Assembly: GCF_011299595.1 (NCBI RefSeq)
Contig: NZ_CP049867.1
Location: 1,860,001 to 1,924,000 of the forward strand
Direction: 5' to 3'
Length of the DNA stretch: 64,000 nt
Source: Nocardioides sp. HDW12B
GTDB lineage: Bacteria; Actinomycetota; Actinomycetes; Propionibacteriales; Nocardioidaceae
This document shows, one piece after another, positions 40,249 to 48,791 of this stretch (the first letter of the stretch is position 1; each line of letters opens with the position of its first letter). Both the position numbers and the translations under genes were made by a program. A model generated the notes under the pieces. The model was given only the letters and a program-made list of their open reading frames with translations, was not told the DNA's origin and searched no databases.

Positions 40249-41586
40249 CTACAGGGTGCTCGGGACCCGGTTCCCCGCCTCCTGCACGCCCCGCTCCGCG
40301 TCCACACGGGCCAGGAAGAAGGCCCCGAGGGCGAAGAAGGCGAGCAGCGCGAGGATGGAGGGCCGGTAGGAGCCGGTCAGCTGGAACATGAGGTAGAACA
40401 CCAGGCTGCCGAACCACGACGTGCCGCGCTCCAGCGCCTGGTAGAGGCTGAAGTACTCGCCCTCGCGCCCGGGCGGGATCAGCAGGCTGAAGAACGAGCG
40501 GGACAGCGCCTGGGTGCCGCCCATGACGAGGCCGATGAGCACGGCGAGGCCGAAGAACATCAGCGGTTGCTCCGGCGGCAGGAAGAACCCCAGGGCGACG
40601 ACGCCCATCCAGGCGAACACACCGGTGCGGATCAGCCTCAGCGAGCCGTGGCGCTGGGCCAGGCGCCCGAACAGCAGCGCTCCCGCGACGGCGACGAACT
40701 GCACGAGCAGGATGGTCGCGATGAGCGTCGTGGTCTCCAGGCCCAGCTCGCGCTCGCCGTACACCGCGGCGGTGCCGATGACCGTCTGGATGCCGTCGTT
40801 GTAGAAGAGGTAGGCGAGCAGGAAGGTCAGCGTCATCGGGTAGTTGCGCATGTCGCGGAAGGTGTCGGCGAGCTGGCCGAAGCTGCGCCGCAGCAACGAC
40901 CCCTCGACGGCGACCTGGGCCGTCGGCGGGCGGTCCTTGAGCCGGAGGAACGGGATCAGGGTGAAGCCGCCCCACCAGACCGCGGCGCTGAGCATCGCGA
41001 TCCGCACGGCGTGGCCCTCGGTGAGGCCGAAGGTCTCGTGACCGGTCACCAGGACCAGGTTGAGCACCAGCAGCAGCCCGCCCCCGAGGTAGCCGAAGGC
41101 CCACCCGCGCGAGGAGACGCGATCGCGCTCCTCCTCGGTGGAGACGTCGACGAGCAGCGCCGAGTAGGAGACCAGGGAGCAGCCGACCATGATGTTGCTG
41201 ACGACGATGGCCACGGCACCGATCTGCCAGCTGTCGCCGGTCATCAGGTAGAGGCTGCCGGCGAAGATCGACCCGATCCAGGCGTAGACCGCCATGTGCA
41301 GGCGCTTGCGGGGGGAGCGGTCGACGACGGCACCGACGATCGGCAGCACCAGGGCACCGAGCAGGGTCGAGAACGTCACGAGGTAGCCGCCCAGGGAGCC
41401 GGCGGCGACCTGGACGCCGAGCACCTCGAGGGTCTCGACGCAGCCGGGGGTGCCGCAGTCGGGGGCGGCGTTCTCGACGATCGCGATCATGTAGGGCCCG
41501 AAGAGGACCGTCAGGATCGTGGTGAAGTACGCCGAGTTCGCCCAGTCGTACCAGTACCAGGCCCGTTGCTCGCGGCTCGACCTCAC
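40249..41586 (-). CDS. MFS transporter, UMF1/Atg22-like
   Basis: A 445-residue membrane protein with about 12 hydrophobic segments. The N-terminal WYWYDWANSAYFTTILTVLF is the signature of the UMF1 (vacuole effluxer Atg22-like) family. DRSPRKRLHM is the loop 2-3 motif of the major facilitator superfamily. The substrate is unknown; amino acid efflux is known for the fungal relatives. The GTG start overlaps the stop of glpQ, so it is the third gene of the operon. Confidence 0.88.
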   Translation of the reverse strand: MRSSREQRAWYWYDWANSAYFTTILTVLFGPYMIAIVENAAPDCGTPGCVETLEVLGVQVAAGSLGGYLVTFSTLLGALVLPIVGAVVDRSPRKRLHMAVYAWIGSIFAGSLYLMTGDSWQIGAVAIVVSNIMVGCSLVSYSALLVDVSTEEERDRVSSRGWAFGYLGGGLLLVLNLVLVTGHETFGLTEGHAVRIAMLSAAVWWGGFTLIPFLRLKDRPPTAQVAVEGSLLRRSFGQLADTFRDMRNYPMTLTFLLAYLFYNDGIQTVIGTAAVYGERELGLETTTLIATILLVQFVAVAGALLFGRLAQRHGSLRLIRTGVFAWMGVVALGFFLPPEQPLMFFGLAVLIGLVMGGTQALSRSFFSLLIPPGREGEYFSLYQALERGTSWFGSLVFYLMFQLTGSYRPSILALLAFFALGAFFLARVDAERGVQEAGNRVPSTL

Positions 41587-42395
41587 TGGCCCTCCCAGGC
41601 TCCTCGCTCCTCGAGCACCTGCTTGAGGACGTCGGTGCGGTCGGTGATGATGCCGTCCACGCCGAGGTCGAGCAGCTGCTCCATCTCGTCACGATCATCC
41701 ACCGTCCAGACGTGCACCTGGCACCCCGACGCGTGGGCGCGCCGGACGAATCCCGCGTCGACGACCCGGAGCGGGCCGCGCCGCGCCGGCACCTGGAAGA
41801 CCTCGCCGCCTCCGCGGACCGGTCCCGGCCAGAACCGGCCGCCGGGGACGAAGCGGACCAGACCGGTCGAGAGCAGCCCGCACGTGGTGGCGACCGGGCG
41901 GCTGCAGCCGCGCCGGAAGCGGCGGATGGTGAGCTCGTCGAACGAGCCCAGGCAGACCCGGTCGTGCAGGCCCTGGGCCTCGACCAGCGCGATCATCGGC
42001 TCCACTGCCCGCGGCGTCTTCAGGTCGATGTTGAGGCGCGCGAAGGGCAGCTCCTCGAGGACCTCCTGCAACGAGGGGACCGGGTCCGCGCCGCCGACCA
42101 GGGCGCCGGCCACCTCGGCGTACGGCAGGGACGCGACGCGGCCCGGGCGGTCGGTGACGCGGCCGAGGTCGTCGTCGTGGAAGGCCACCAGCACGCCGTC
42201 GCGGGTGACCTGGACGTCGGTCTCCAGGTAGCGGTAGCCGAGGCCGGCGGCGTGCCGGAAGGCCCGCATGGTGTTCTCCGCGCCGACGAGACCGGGGTGG
42301 CCGGCGCCACCGCGGTGGGCGAGCGCCAGCACGGCTCCACGCTCGCGCGGCTCGTCCAGGTAGGGACGCCCCGTGCGCGGGGGTCGTGCGCTCAC
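41583..42395 (-). CDS. glpQ: Glycerophosphodiester phosphodiesterase
   Basis: A 270-residue TIM-barrel enzyme that hydrolyses glycerophosphodiesters to glycerol-3-phosphate and an alcohol. ALAHRGGAGHPGLVGAENTM carries the HR and EN catalytic and metal residues. ETDVQVTRDGVLVAFHDDDL supplies the E-D metal site and catalytic His. VHVWTVDD and LGVDGIITDRTDVL are typical. No signal peptide, so cytoplasmic. The GTG at 42395 is four bases after the murA-like stop. Confidence 0.92.
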   Translation of the reverse strand: MSARPPRTGRPYLDEPRERGAVLALAHRGGAGHPGLVGAENTMRAFRHAAGLGYRYLETDVQVTRDGVLVAFHDDDLGRVTDRPGRVASLPYAEVAGALVGGADPVPSLQEVLEELPFARLNIDLKTPRAVEPMIALVEAQGLHDRVCLGSFDELTIRRFRRGCSRPVATTCGLLSTGLVRFVPGGRFWPGPVRGGGEVFQVPARRGPLRVVDAGFVRRAHASGCQVHVWTVDDRDEMEQLLDLGVDGIITDRTDVLKQVLEERGAWEGQ

Positions 42396-42399
42396 CGGC

Positions 42400-43926
42400 T
42401 CACAGGTCCCGGAAGGTCTCGATGCTGGCGCCGAGCTGGTTGAGGCGGGCGGCGAGGTCCTCGTAGCCGCGGTTGATGACGTAGACCGAGCGCAGCACCG
42501 AGGTGCCCTTGGCCGCCAGCATCGCCAGCAGGATCACGACCGCGGGACGCAGCGCGGGCGGGCAGACGACCTCGGTGCCGGACCAGTGGGTCGGCCCCTC
42601 GATGCGGACCCGGTGCGGGTCGAGCAGCTGCACGGTCGCACCGAGCTTGGTGAGCTCGGTGAGGTAGATCGCGCGGTTCTCGTAGACCCAGTCGTGCAGC
42701 AGGGTCTGCCCGTCGGCGGTCGCCGCGATGACGGCGAAGAACGGCAGGTTGTCGATGTTGAGGCCCGGGAACGGCATCGGGTGGATCTTGTCGATGGGGG
42801 AGTGCAGCGTCGAGGGCAGCGTGACCAGGTCGACCAGCCGGGTGCGGCCGTTGTCGGCGACGTACTCCTCGCTGCGGTGGTAGCGGAACCCCATCTCCTC
42901 CAGCAGCGCCAGCTCGATCTCGAGGAACTCGATGGGCACGCGCCGGATCGTGATCTCGGACTCGGTGACGATGGCGGCGGCCAGCAGCGACATCGCCTCG
43001 ATGGGGTCCTCAGAGGGCGCGTAGTCGACGTCGACGTCGATGGCCTCCACGCCGTGGACGGTCAGCGTGGTGGTGCCGATGCCGTCGATGCGGACCCCGA
43101 GCAGGTCGAGGTAGAAGCAGAGGTCCTGGACCATGTAGTTGGAGCTGGCGTTGCGGATGACCGTGACGCCCGGGTGCAGCGCGGCCGCCATCAGCGCGTT
43201 CTCGGTGACGGTGTCGCCGCGCTCGGTCAGCACGATCGGGCGCTGGGGCGACACCTCGGGCACGACCTGCGCCTGGTAGCGGCCGTCGGAGGTCTTGACC
43301 TCCAGGCCGAAGGGACGCAGCGCGGTGAGGTGGGGCTCGACGGTGCGGGTGCCGAGGTCGCAGCCCCCGGCGTAGGGCAGGTCGAAGCGTGGCTCGCGGT
43401 GCAGCAGCGGCCCGAGGAACATGATGATCGAGCGGGTACGACGAGCCGCCTCGGCGTCGATGCCGGCGAGGTCGAGCTGGGCCGGGGGCACGATCTCGAG
43501 GTCGTTGCTGTCGTTGAGCCAGCGGGTCCGCACCCCCAGGCTCTCCAGCACCTCGAGGAGACGGTTGACCTCCTCGATGCGGGCGACCTTGCGCAGCGTG
43601 GTCCGGCCCTGGTTGAGCAGCGAGGCGCACAGCAGGGCGACGCCGGCGTTCTTCGACGACTTGACGTCGATGCTGCCCGAGAGGGTGGTGGGGCCGGTGA
43701 CGCGCAGGTGGGTCGGGCCGGTGCCGAAGGTGACGATCTCGGAGTCGAGCGCCGCGCCGATGCGGGCCACCATGTCGAGCGTGAGGTTCTGGTGGCCCTT
43801 CTCGATGCGGTTCACCGCGCTCTGGCTGGTGCTCAGCACCTCGGCGAGCTGGCTCTGGGTCCAGCCCCGGTGCCGTCGGGCGTCGCGGATCAGGTAGCCG
43901 ATGCGGGCCAGGTAGTCCTCAGTCAC
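42400..43926 (-). CDS. XRE-type HTH domain fused to a MurA-like enolpyruvyl transferase
   Basis: A 508-residue fusion. Residues 1-70 form an XRE/HTH_3 DNA-binding domain (HRGWTQSQLAEVLSTSQSAV, NRIEKGHQNLTLDM). The rest is an EPSP-synthase fold of the UDP-GlcNAc 1-carboxyvinyltransferase (MurA) type. It keeps VKSSKNAGVALLCASLL and a catalytic-loop cysteine in AGGCDLGTRTVEPHL. MurA makes the first committed peptidoglycan precursor; whether this one is catalytic, regulatory or both is open. Two GTGs are in tandem; the second (43926) is six bases after TAACGT, the leaderless spacing. A palindrome touches this promoter, so autoregulation is plausible. Confidence 0.88.
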   Translation of the reverse strand: MTEDYLARIGYLIRDARRHRGWTQSQLAEVLSTSQSAVNRIEKGHQNLTLDMVARIGAALDSEIVTFGTGPTHLRVTGPTTLSGSIDVKSSKNAGVALLCASLLNQGRTTLRKVARIEEVNRLLEVLESLGVRTRWLNDSNDLEIVPPAQLDLAGIDAEAARRTRSIIMFLGPLLHREPRFDLPYAGGCDLGTRTVEPHLTALRPFGLEVKTSDGRYQAQVVPEVSPQRPIVLTERGDTVTENALMAAALHPGVTVIRNASSNYMVQDLCFYLDLLGVRIDGIGTTTLTVHGVEAIDVDVDYAPSEDPIEAMSLLAAAIVTESEITIRRVPIEFLEIELALLEEMGFRYHRSEEYVADNGRTRLVDLVTLPSTLHSPIDKIHPMPFPGLNIDNLPFFAVIAATADGQTLLHDWVYENRAIYLTELTKLGATVQLLDPHRVRIEGPTHWSGTEVVCPPALRPAVVILLAMLAAKGTSVLRSVYVINRGYEDLAARLNQLGASIETFRDL

Positions 43927-43932
43927 CACCCG

Positions 43933-43938
43933 ACGTTA
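43933..43938 (-). promoter_or_regulatory. -10 hexamer for the HTH-MurA operon
   Basis: TAACGT on the minus strand ends six bases before the GTG at 43926. It abuts the palindromic operator candidate. Confidence 0.5.
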
Positions 43939-43953
43939 TCTCACTTGTGAGAT
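43938..43953. promoter_or_regulatory. Palindromic operator candidate upstream of the HTH-MurA fusion
   Basis: ATCTCAC-TT-GTGAGAT is a perfect 7-bp inverted repeat with a two-base centre. It overlaps the edge of the TAACGT hexamer, so a bound dimer would block RNA polymerase. It is the expected size for an XRE-type dimer site and is AT-rich for this genome. Confidence 0.6.
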
Positions 43954-44072
43954 GAGGCAACTCGGCGCGCACAGCGGGTCAGACCAGCCGACCGGGCGCG
44001 TCGAGGGGTCGGTGCGCGAGGCGTCGCCGGGGGTGCGCCCGGCGTCGGCCTGCGGCGCGAACACCGCGGGTC

Positions 44073-44078
44073 TAGGGT
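44073..44078 (+). promoter_or_regulatory. -10 hexamer for leaderless alcohol dehydrogenase gene
   Basis: TAGGGT ends seven bases before the ATG at 44086, favouring this start over the GTG at 44077, which is inside the hexamer. Confidence 0.55.
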
Positions 44079-44085
44079 GATCGAC

Positions 44086-45105
44086 ATGCGCGTCGCCACC
44101 CTCCACGCCCCCCGCGACATCCGCCTCGAGGACCGTCCCGCGCCCACGATCCAGGAGCCGACCGACGCCATCGTGCGCGTCACGGCCGCCTGCATCTGCG
44201 GCTCGGACCTCTGGCCCTACCGCGGCGAGAACGACCTCCCGGACGAGCCCCAGCCCATCGGCCACGAGGCGGTCGGGATCATCGAGGAGCTCGGCTCCGA
44301 GGTGACCGGGTTCACGGTCGGCGACTTCGTGGTGATCCCTTTTTGTCACAGCGACAACACGTGTGCCGTGTGTCGCAAGGGCATGCAGGCCGGGTGCCTC
44401 AACGGCGGCATGACCACCGGGGGGCAGGCCGAGCACGTCCGCGTGACCCAGGCCGCCGGCAGCATGGTGCGCACCCCCGAGGTCCCCGACGACGCGCTGC
44501 TGCCCGCGCTGCTGACGCTCTCCGACGTGATGGCGACCGGCTGGCACGCCGCCGTGTCGGCCGGCGTGACCGCCGGGTCCTCCGTCGTGGTGGTCGGGGA
44601 CGGCGCGGTCGGCCTGTGCGGCGTCCTCGCCGCCCGCGAGATGGGCGCCGAGACGATCATCGCCATGTCCCGCCACGAGTCGCGCCAGGCCGTGGCGCGG
44701 ACGTTCGGCGCCACCCACGTCGTCGCCGAGCGGGGCAAGGAGGGCAGCGCGGCCGTCCGTGAGCTCACCGACGGCATCGGGGCCGACGCCGTGCTCGAGT
44801 GCGTCGGGACCGACGGGTCCATGAAGGACGCCTTCGGTGCGGCCCGCCCCGGTGCGGGCGTCGGCTTCGTCGGCGTGCCCCACGGCGTGACGCTGCCGGT
44901 GCGCACGATGTTCGGCAAGAACATCGGGCTGGCCGGAGGCATGGCGCCGGTGCGCAAGTACCTCCCCGACCTGCTCGAGCGCACGCTGGCGGGGCGGCTG
45001 GACCCCAGCCCGGTCTTCGACCTCACCCTGCCGCTGGACGAGGTGGCCGAGGGCTACCGCGCCATGGACGAGCGGAGGGCCATCAAGGTCCTCCTCCAGC
45101 CGTGA
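44086..45105 (+). CDS. Zinc-dependent medium-chain alcohol dehydrogenase family protein
   Basis: A 339-residue MDR enzyme. The catalytic zinc ligands are in ACICGSDLWPY and IGHEAVG. The structural zinc lobe is seen in the Cys-rich CAVCRKGMQAGC. The cofactor motif is VVVVGDGAVGLCGVLAA, and the following SRHES hints at NADP preference. It oxidises or reduces an alcohol/aldehyde of unknown identity. It is coupled by a GTGA overlap to the PhoD-like gene. Confidence 0.9.
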   Translation: MRVATLHAPRDIRLEDRPAPTIQEPTDAIVRVTAACICGSDLWPYRGENDLPDEPQPIGHEAVGIIEELGSEVTGFTVGDFVVIPFCHSDNTCAVCRKGMQAGCLNGGMTTGGQAEHVRVTQAAGSMVRTPEVPDDALLPALLTLSDVMATGWHAAVSAGVTAGSSVVVVGDGAVGLCGVLAAREMGAETIIAMSRHESRQAVARTFGATHVVAERGKEGSAAVRELTDGIGADAVLECVGTDGSMKDAFGAARPGAGVGFVGVPHGVTLPVRTMFGKNIGLAGGMAPVRKYLPDLLERTLAGRLDPSPVFDLTLPLDEVAEGYRAMDERRAIKVLLQP

Positions 45106-46811
45106 CGGCCGAGCAGGGGTCGCCCACCCTGGTCCTGGGCCCGCTGCTGCGCCACGTCGACACCACCGCCGCGTCGGTGTGGGTGGAGACGTCCGCCGGC
45201 TGCGAGGTCACGGTCACCGCGGGGGAGCGCTCCTGGACGGGTCGCACCTTCGCCGTGCACGACCACCACTACGCCCTGGTCGAGTGCGAGGGGCTGGAGC
45301 CGGGGACGATCACGCCGTACACCGTCACGATCGGGGGTCGGCAGGTCTGGCCCGAGGACCCCGACGGCCTGGGGCTGCCGCCCTCGGTGATCCCGACGCT
45401 CAAGCCCGGCAAGCCGCTGCGGCTCGCCTTCGGCTCCTGCCGCACCAGCGTCGAGCACGACGAGGAGGGCAACAAGACCCACGGGGTCGACGCGCTGCGC
45501 GCCTACGCCCTCGCCATGGCCCGGGTCACGGTCCCCGACGGCGACCTCCCCGCCGAGCTGCCCTGGCCCGACATGGTGCTGTTCCTCGGCGACCAGGTCT
45601 ACGCCGACGAGACCACCCAGGCGATGCGTGACTTCATCGAGTCCCGCCGCGACATCGAGCAGGCACCGTGGGCGGAGCTCAAGGACTGGCAGGAGTACGC
45701 CGAGCTCTACCGGCTCGCCTGGTGCGACCCCGTCACCCGGTGGCTGCTGTCGACGCTGCCCAGCGCCATGATCTTCGACGACCACGACATCCGCGACGAC
45801 TGGAACACCTCCGCGCAGTGGCGGCGCGAGATGGAGCAGACCGACTGGTGGCACGAGCGCATCGTGGCCGGGCTGGGGTCCTACTGGGTCTACCAGCACC
45901 TGGGGAACCTGACGTCGCAGGAGCGCGCCGAGGACCCGGTCTGGCAGCGCATCGTGCAGCACGAGGGCGACGACGAGCTCGACCTGACCGAGGAGCTGGA
46001 CCGCTTCGCCGACCGGGCCGACCAGGAGCCGACGTCGTACCGCTGGAGCTATGCCCGCGACGTCGCCGACACCCGGCTCGTGGTGGTCGACTCGCGTGCC
46101 GCCCGCGTGCTGGAGGACGACCAGCGCTCCATCCTCGACGAGGCCGAGATGTCGTGGCTGGACGAGCAGCTCCGCGGCGACGTGGACCACCTGCTCATCG
46201 GGACGTCGCTGCCGTTCCTGCTGCCCGAGGGCCTGCAGAACCTCGAGGCCTTCAGCGAGGCGCTCGCCGGGGGAGCGTGGGGCCGCCGGGGCGCGAAGGC
46301 GGGGGAGTTCTTCCGCCAGGGCGTCGACCTCGAACACTGGGGCGCCTTCCAGGAGGGCTTCCGCCAGGTCGCCGGCATGGTCAAGGAGGTCGCCGTCGGC
46401 GCCCGGGGTGCCGCTCCGCGCACGGTGACCTTCCTGTCGGGCGACGTGCACCACAGCTACGTCTCGCAGGTCGTCGGACCCCGCGACGCGAGCAAGGTGG
46501 TGCAGGCGGTGTGCTCACCGATCCGCAACCCGCTGAAGCGCCGCTGGCGCTTCGCCACCGCCGCGCTGTCCTACGGCGTGGCCGGGCCGCTCGGCCTGCT
46601 CGCCGCCCGCTCGGCCAAGGTGCCCGACCCGCCGTTCCGCTGGAACCGGCTGCGGGGGCCGTGGTTCGACAACAACCTCGCGACGCTCGAGGTCACCGAC
46701 GCCGGCCTCGACATGTGGTGGGCCACCGGCAACGTCCACGACGGTCGTCACGACCGCCCGGTGCTCACCTGCGTCGAGACCGTCGAGATCGAGGCGCCGC
46801 GCCAGGCATAG
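45102..46811 (+). CDS. PhoD-like metallophosphatase family protein
   Basis: A 569-residue protein starting at a GTG overlapping the dehydrogenase stop. An N-terminal fibronectin-like domain (VWVETSAGCEVTV, ALVECEGLEPGTITPYTV) precedes the metallophosphatase domain: LRLAFGSCRTS, VLFLGDQVYADE, AMIFDDHDIRDDW, LLIGTSLPFLLP and FLSGDVHHSYV. These match PhoD phosphatase/phosphodiesterases. No Tat signal peptide is visible, so it would be cytoplasmic, unlike classical PhoD. The substrate is unknown. Confidence 0.88.
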   Translation: MTAEQGSPTLVLGPLLRHVDTTAASVWVETSAGCEVTVTAGERSWTGRTFAVHDHHYALVECEGLEPGTITPYTVTIGGRQVWPEDPDGLGLPPSVIPTLKPGKPLRLAFGSCRTSVEHDEEGNKTHGVDALRAYALAMARVTVPDGDLPAELPWPDMVLFLGDQVYADETTQAMRDFIESRRDIEQAPWAELKDWQEYAELYRLAWCDPVTRWLLSTLPSAMIFDDHDIRDDWNTSAQWRREMEQTDWWHERIVAGLGSYWVYQHLGNLTSQERAEDPVWQRIVQHEGDDELDLTEELDRFADRADQEPTSYRWSYARDVADTRLVVVDSRAARVLEDDQRSILDEAEMSWLDEQLRGDVDHLLIGTSLPFLLPEGLQNLEAFSEALAGGAWGRRGAKAGEFFRQGVDLEHWGAFQEGFRQVAGMVKEVAVGARGAAPRTVTFLSGDVHHSYVSQVVGPRDASKVVQAVCSPIRNPLKRRWRFATAALSYGVAGPLGLLAARSAKVPDPPFRWNRLRGPWFDNNLATLEVTDAGLDMWWATGNVHDGRHDRPVLTCVETVEIEAPRQA

Positions 46812-46839
46812 GCGGGGAGCGGACGGGAACGTTGAACCT

Positions 46840-47685
46840 ATGACTGTCCCCACCATCGCACTGAACGACGGCACCTCCATCCCGCAGCTCGGGTTCGGGG
46901 TGTTCCAGGTCCCGCCCGAGGAGACCGCGGCCACCGTGTCGACGGCCCTCGAGGTCGGCTACCGCCACATCGACACCGCGGAGATGTACCAGAACGAGGC
47001 CGGGGTCGGCGAGGCCATCCGCGCCTCCGGCCTGGCCCGGGACGACCTCTACGTCACCAGCAAGCTCAACAACGGCTTCCACGAGCCGGACGCCGCCCGC
47101 CGCGCCTTCGACGAGACCATGGACAAGCTCGGGATCGACCAGCTCGACCTCTTCCTCATCCACTGGCCGCTGCCCACGCTCTACGACGGCGACTACGTCT
47201 CCACGTGGCGCGTGCTGGCCGAGCTCAAGGAGCAGGGCCGCGTGCGATCTGTCGGCGTGTCCAACTTCGAGCCGGCCCACCTCGACCGCATCGTCGAGGA
47301 GACCGGCGTCGTGCCGGTGGTCAACCAGATCGAGGTCCACCCGTTCTTCACCAACGAGGACGCCCGCAAGGGCTCGCACCGCCACGACGTCGTCGTGGAG
47401 GCCTGGTCCCCGATCGCGAAGGGCAAGGTCGTCGACGACCCGACCATCCGTGAGATCGCCGAGGCGCACGGCAAGACACCGTCGCAGGTGACGCTGCGCT
47501 GGCACGTCGAGCGCGGCGACATCGTCTTCCCCAAGTCGATGAAGCGTGAGCGCATGGAGGAGAACTTCGCGATCTTCGACTTCAGCCTCACCGAGGACGA
47601 GGTCGCCCGCATCGGTGGCCTCGACCGGGGCGAGGAGGGTCGCACCGGCCCGAACCCCAACACCTTCGACTACGTCCCCGACTGA
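46840..47685 (+). CDS. Aldo/keto reductase
   Basis: A 281-residue TIM-barrel, NADPH-dependent reductase. The catalytic tetrad is seen as Asp and Tyr in HIDTAEMYQNE, Lys in VTSKL and His in FLIHWPLP. SVGVSNFEPAHLDRI and VVNQIEVHPFF are family motifs, and IVFPKSMKRERMEEN is the NADP phosphate-binding segment. It acts on small aldehydes, ketones or diketo acids of unknown identity. The ATG at 46840 is used. Confidence 0.92.
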   Translation: MTVPTIALNDGTSIPQLGFGVFQVPPEETAATVSTALEVGYRHIDTAEMYQNEAGVGEAIRASGLARDDLYVTSKLNNGFHEPDAARRAFDETMDKLGIDQLDLFLIHWPLPTLYDGDYVSTWRVLAELKEQGRVRSVGVSNFEPAHLDRIVEETGVVPVVNQIEVHPFFTNEDARKGSHRHDVVVEAWSPIAKGKVVDDPTIREIAEAHGKTPSQVTLRWHVERGDIVFPKSMKRERMEENFAIFDFSLTEDEVARIGGLDRGEEGRTGPNPNTFDYVPD

Positions 47686-47708
47686 GACCGCACGGCAGGA
47701 GCAGAGCA

Positions 47709-48170
47709 GTGCCGAAGACAGCCCAGGCCGACCGGGTGGGGCGCGAGGAGATGCTCGCGTTCGTCCGCCCGCGCCACAAGGCCACCCTGGTGACCCGGCG
47801 CTCGGACGGGTCGCTGCAGATGTCGCCCGTCACGTGCGGCGTCGACGAGTCCGGCCGCGTCGTGGTCTCGACGTACCCGCAGCGCGCGAAGGCGGTCAAC
47901 GCCCGCCGCGACCCGCGCGTCAGCCTCGTCGTGCACAGCGACGACTGGGACGGGCCCTACGTGCAGCTCGACGGCACCGCGGAGGTGCTCGACATGCCGG
48001 AGGCCGTGGAGCCGCTGGTGGAGTACTTCCGCTGCATCTCGGGCGAGCACCCGGACTGGGACGAGTACCGCGACGCCATGCGCCGGCAGGACAAGTCCCT
48101 GGTCCGGGTGACCGTCGAGCGCTGGGGCCCGGTCGCGACCGGCGGTTTCCCGCCCGAGCGGTCCGGCTGA
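47709..48170 (+). CDS. PPOX-class F420/FMN-dependent oxidoreductase family protein
   Basis: A 153-residue split beta-barrel flavin-binding protein. FVRPRHKATLVTRRSDGSLQMSPV begins the fold (core RHKATLVTRRSDGS). PQRAKAVNARRDPRVSLVVH and VQLDGTAEVLDMPEAVEPLV follow. Actinobacterial members use coenzyme F420 or FMN. The reaction is not known. It lies 23 bases after the aldo/keto reductase and may be co-transcribed. Confidence 0.85.
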   Translation: MPKTAQADRVGREEMLAFVRPRHKATLVTRRSDGSLQMSPVTCGVDESGRVVVSTYPQRAKAVNARRDPRVSLVVHSDDWDGPYVQLDGTAEVLDMPEAVEPLVEYFRCISGEHPDWDEYRDAMRRQDKSLVRVTVERWGPVATGGFPPERSG

Positions 48171-48187
48171 CGGGCAGGATGGCGTCC

Positions 48188-48658
48188 ATGCGCGGATCGG
48201 TCAGCCTGTTCATGGACGCCCCACCCGAGGTGGTCTGGGACGTCGTCAGCGACATCACCCGGATCGGCGAGTTCAGCCCCGAGACCTTCGAGGCCGAGTG
48301 GGTGGAGGGCTCCGACGGACCCACGGTCGGCGCCCGTTTCCGCGGGCACGTGAAGCGCAACGGCGTCGGCCCGGTCTACTGGAGCGCCTGCAAGGTGACC
48401 TCCTGCGAGCCCGGCCGGGACTTCGGCTTCGCGGTCTACGGCGGCGGGAAGCGGCTCAACACCTGGCGCTACCAGCTCGAGCCCCGCGACGGGGGGACCG
48501 AGGTCACCGAGTCCTTCGAGCTGCCCTCGTCCCTGCCGACCCGCATCTACTGGCTCCTCCTCGGGTGGGCCCGCGGCCGGACCAACGAGAAGGGCATGCG
48601 CCAGACACTCGAGCGGGTGCGGGAGGTCGCCGAGCGCGACGCCCACCGGTCCGACTGA
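48188..48658 (+). CDS. SRPBCC family protein (polyketide cyclase/dehydrase-like)
   Basis: A 156-residue START-like protein with a hydrophobic ligand cavity. GSVSLFMDAPPEVVWDVVSD is the standard N-terminal strand-helix. GARFRGHVKRNGVGPVYW and GGGKRLNTWRYQLEPRDGGT follow. Ligand and function are unknown. The ATG at 48188 is seven bases after CAGGAT, the leaderless spacing; an ATG at 48179 would add three residues. Confidence 0.82.
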   Translation: MRGSVSLFMDAPPEVVWDVVSDITRIGEFSPETFEAEWVEGSDGPTVGARFRGHVKRNGVGPVYWSACKVTSCEPGRDFGFAVYGGGKRLNTWRYQLEPRDGGTEVTESFELPSSLPTRIYWLLLGWARGRTNEKGMRQTLERVREVAERDAHRSD

Positions 48659-48791
48659 GGCACGCGCACCACGTGCTCATATGTCGGCACGACTAGAAAG
48701 TCGACCGAGGGGCACAAGTATCACTGCAGCCAACGAGAACCCCCTACGGAAACGCACAGACGCTCTCTGGAACGTCTCGGAAAGGTGACAC

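Noticed and set aside
46820-46839. SigR-type promoter GGGAAC...GTTG before the aldo/keto reductase gene
   Set aside because: The two words are fused (GGGAACGTTG) with no spacer, so they cannot act as -35 and -10.
48691-48704. A transcription terminator at CGACT-AGAA-AGTCG before the DUF4190 gene
   Set aside because: The stem is only 5 bp, lies in the leader of the gene and has no T-run; too weak to call.
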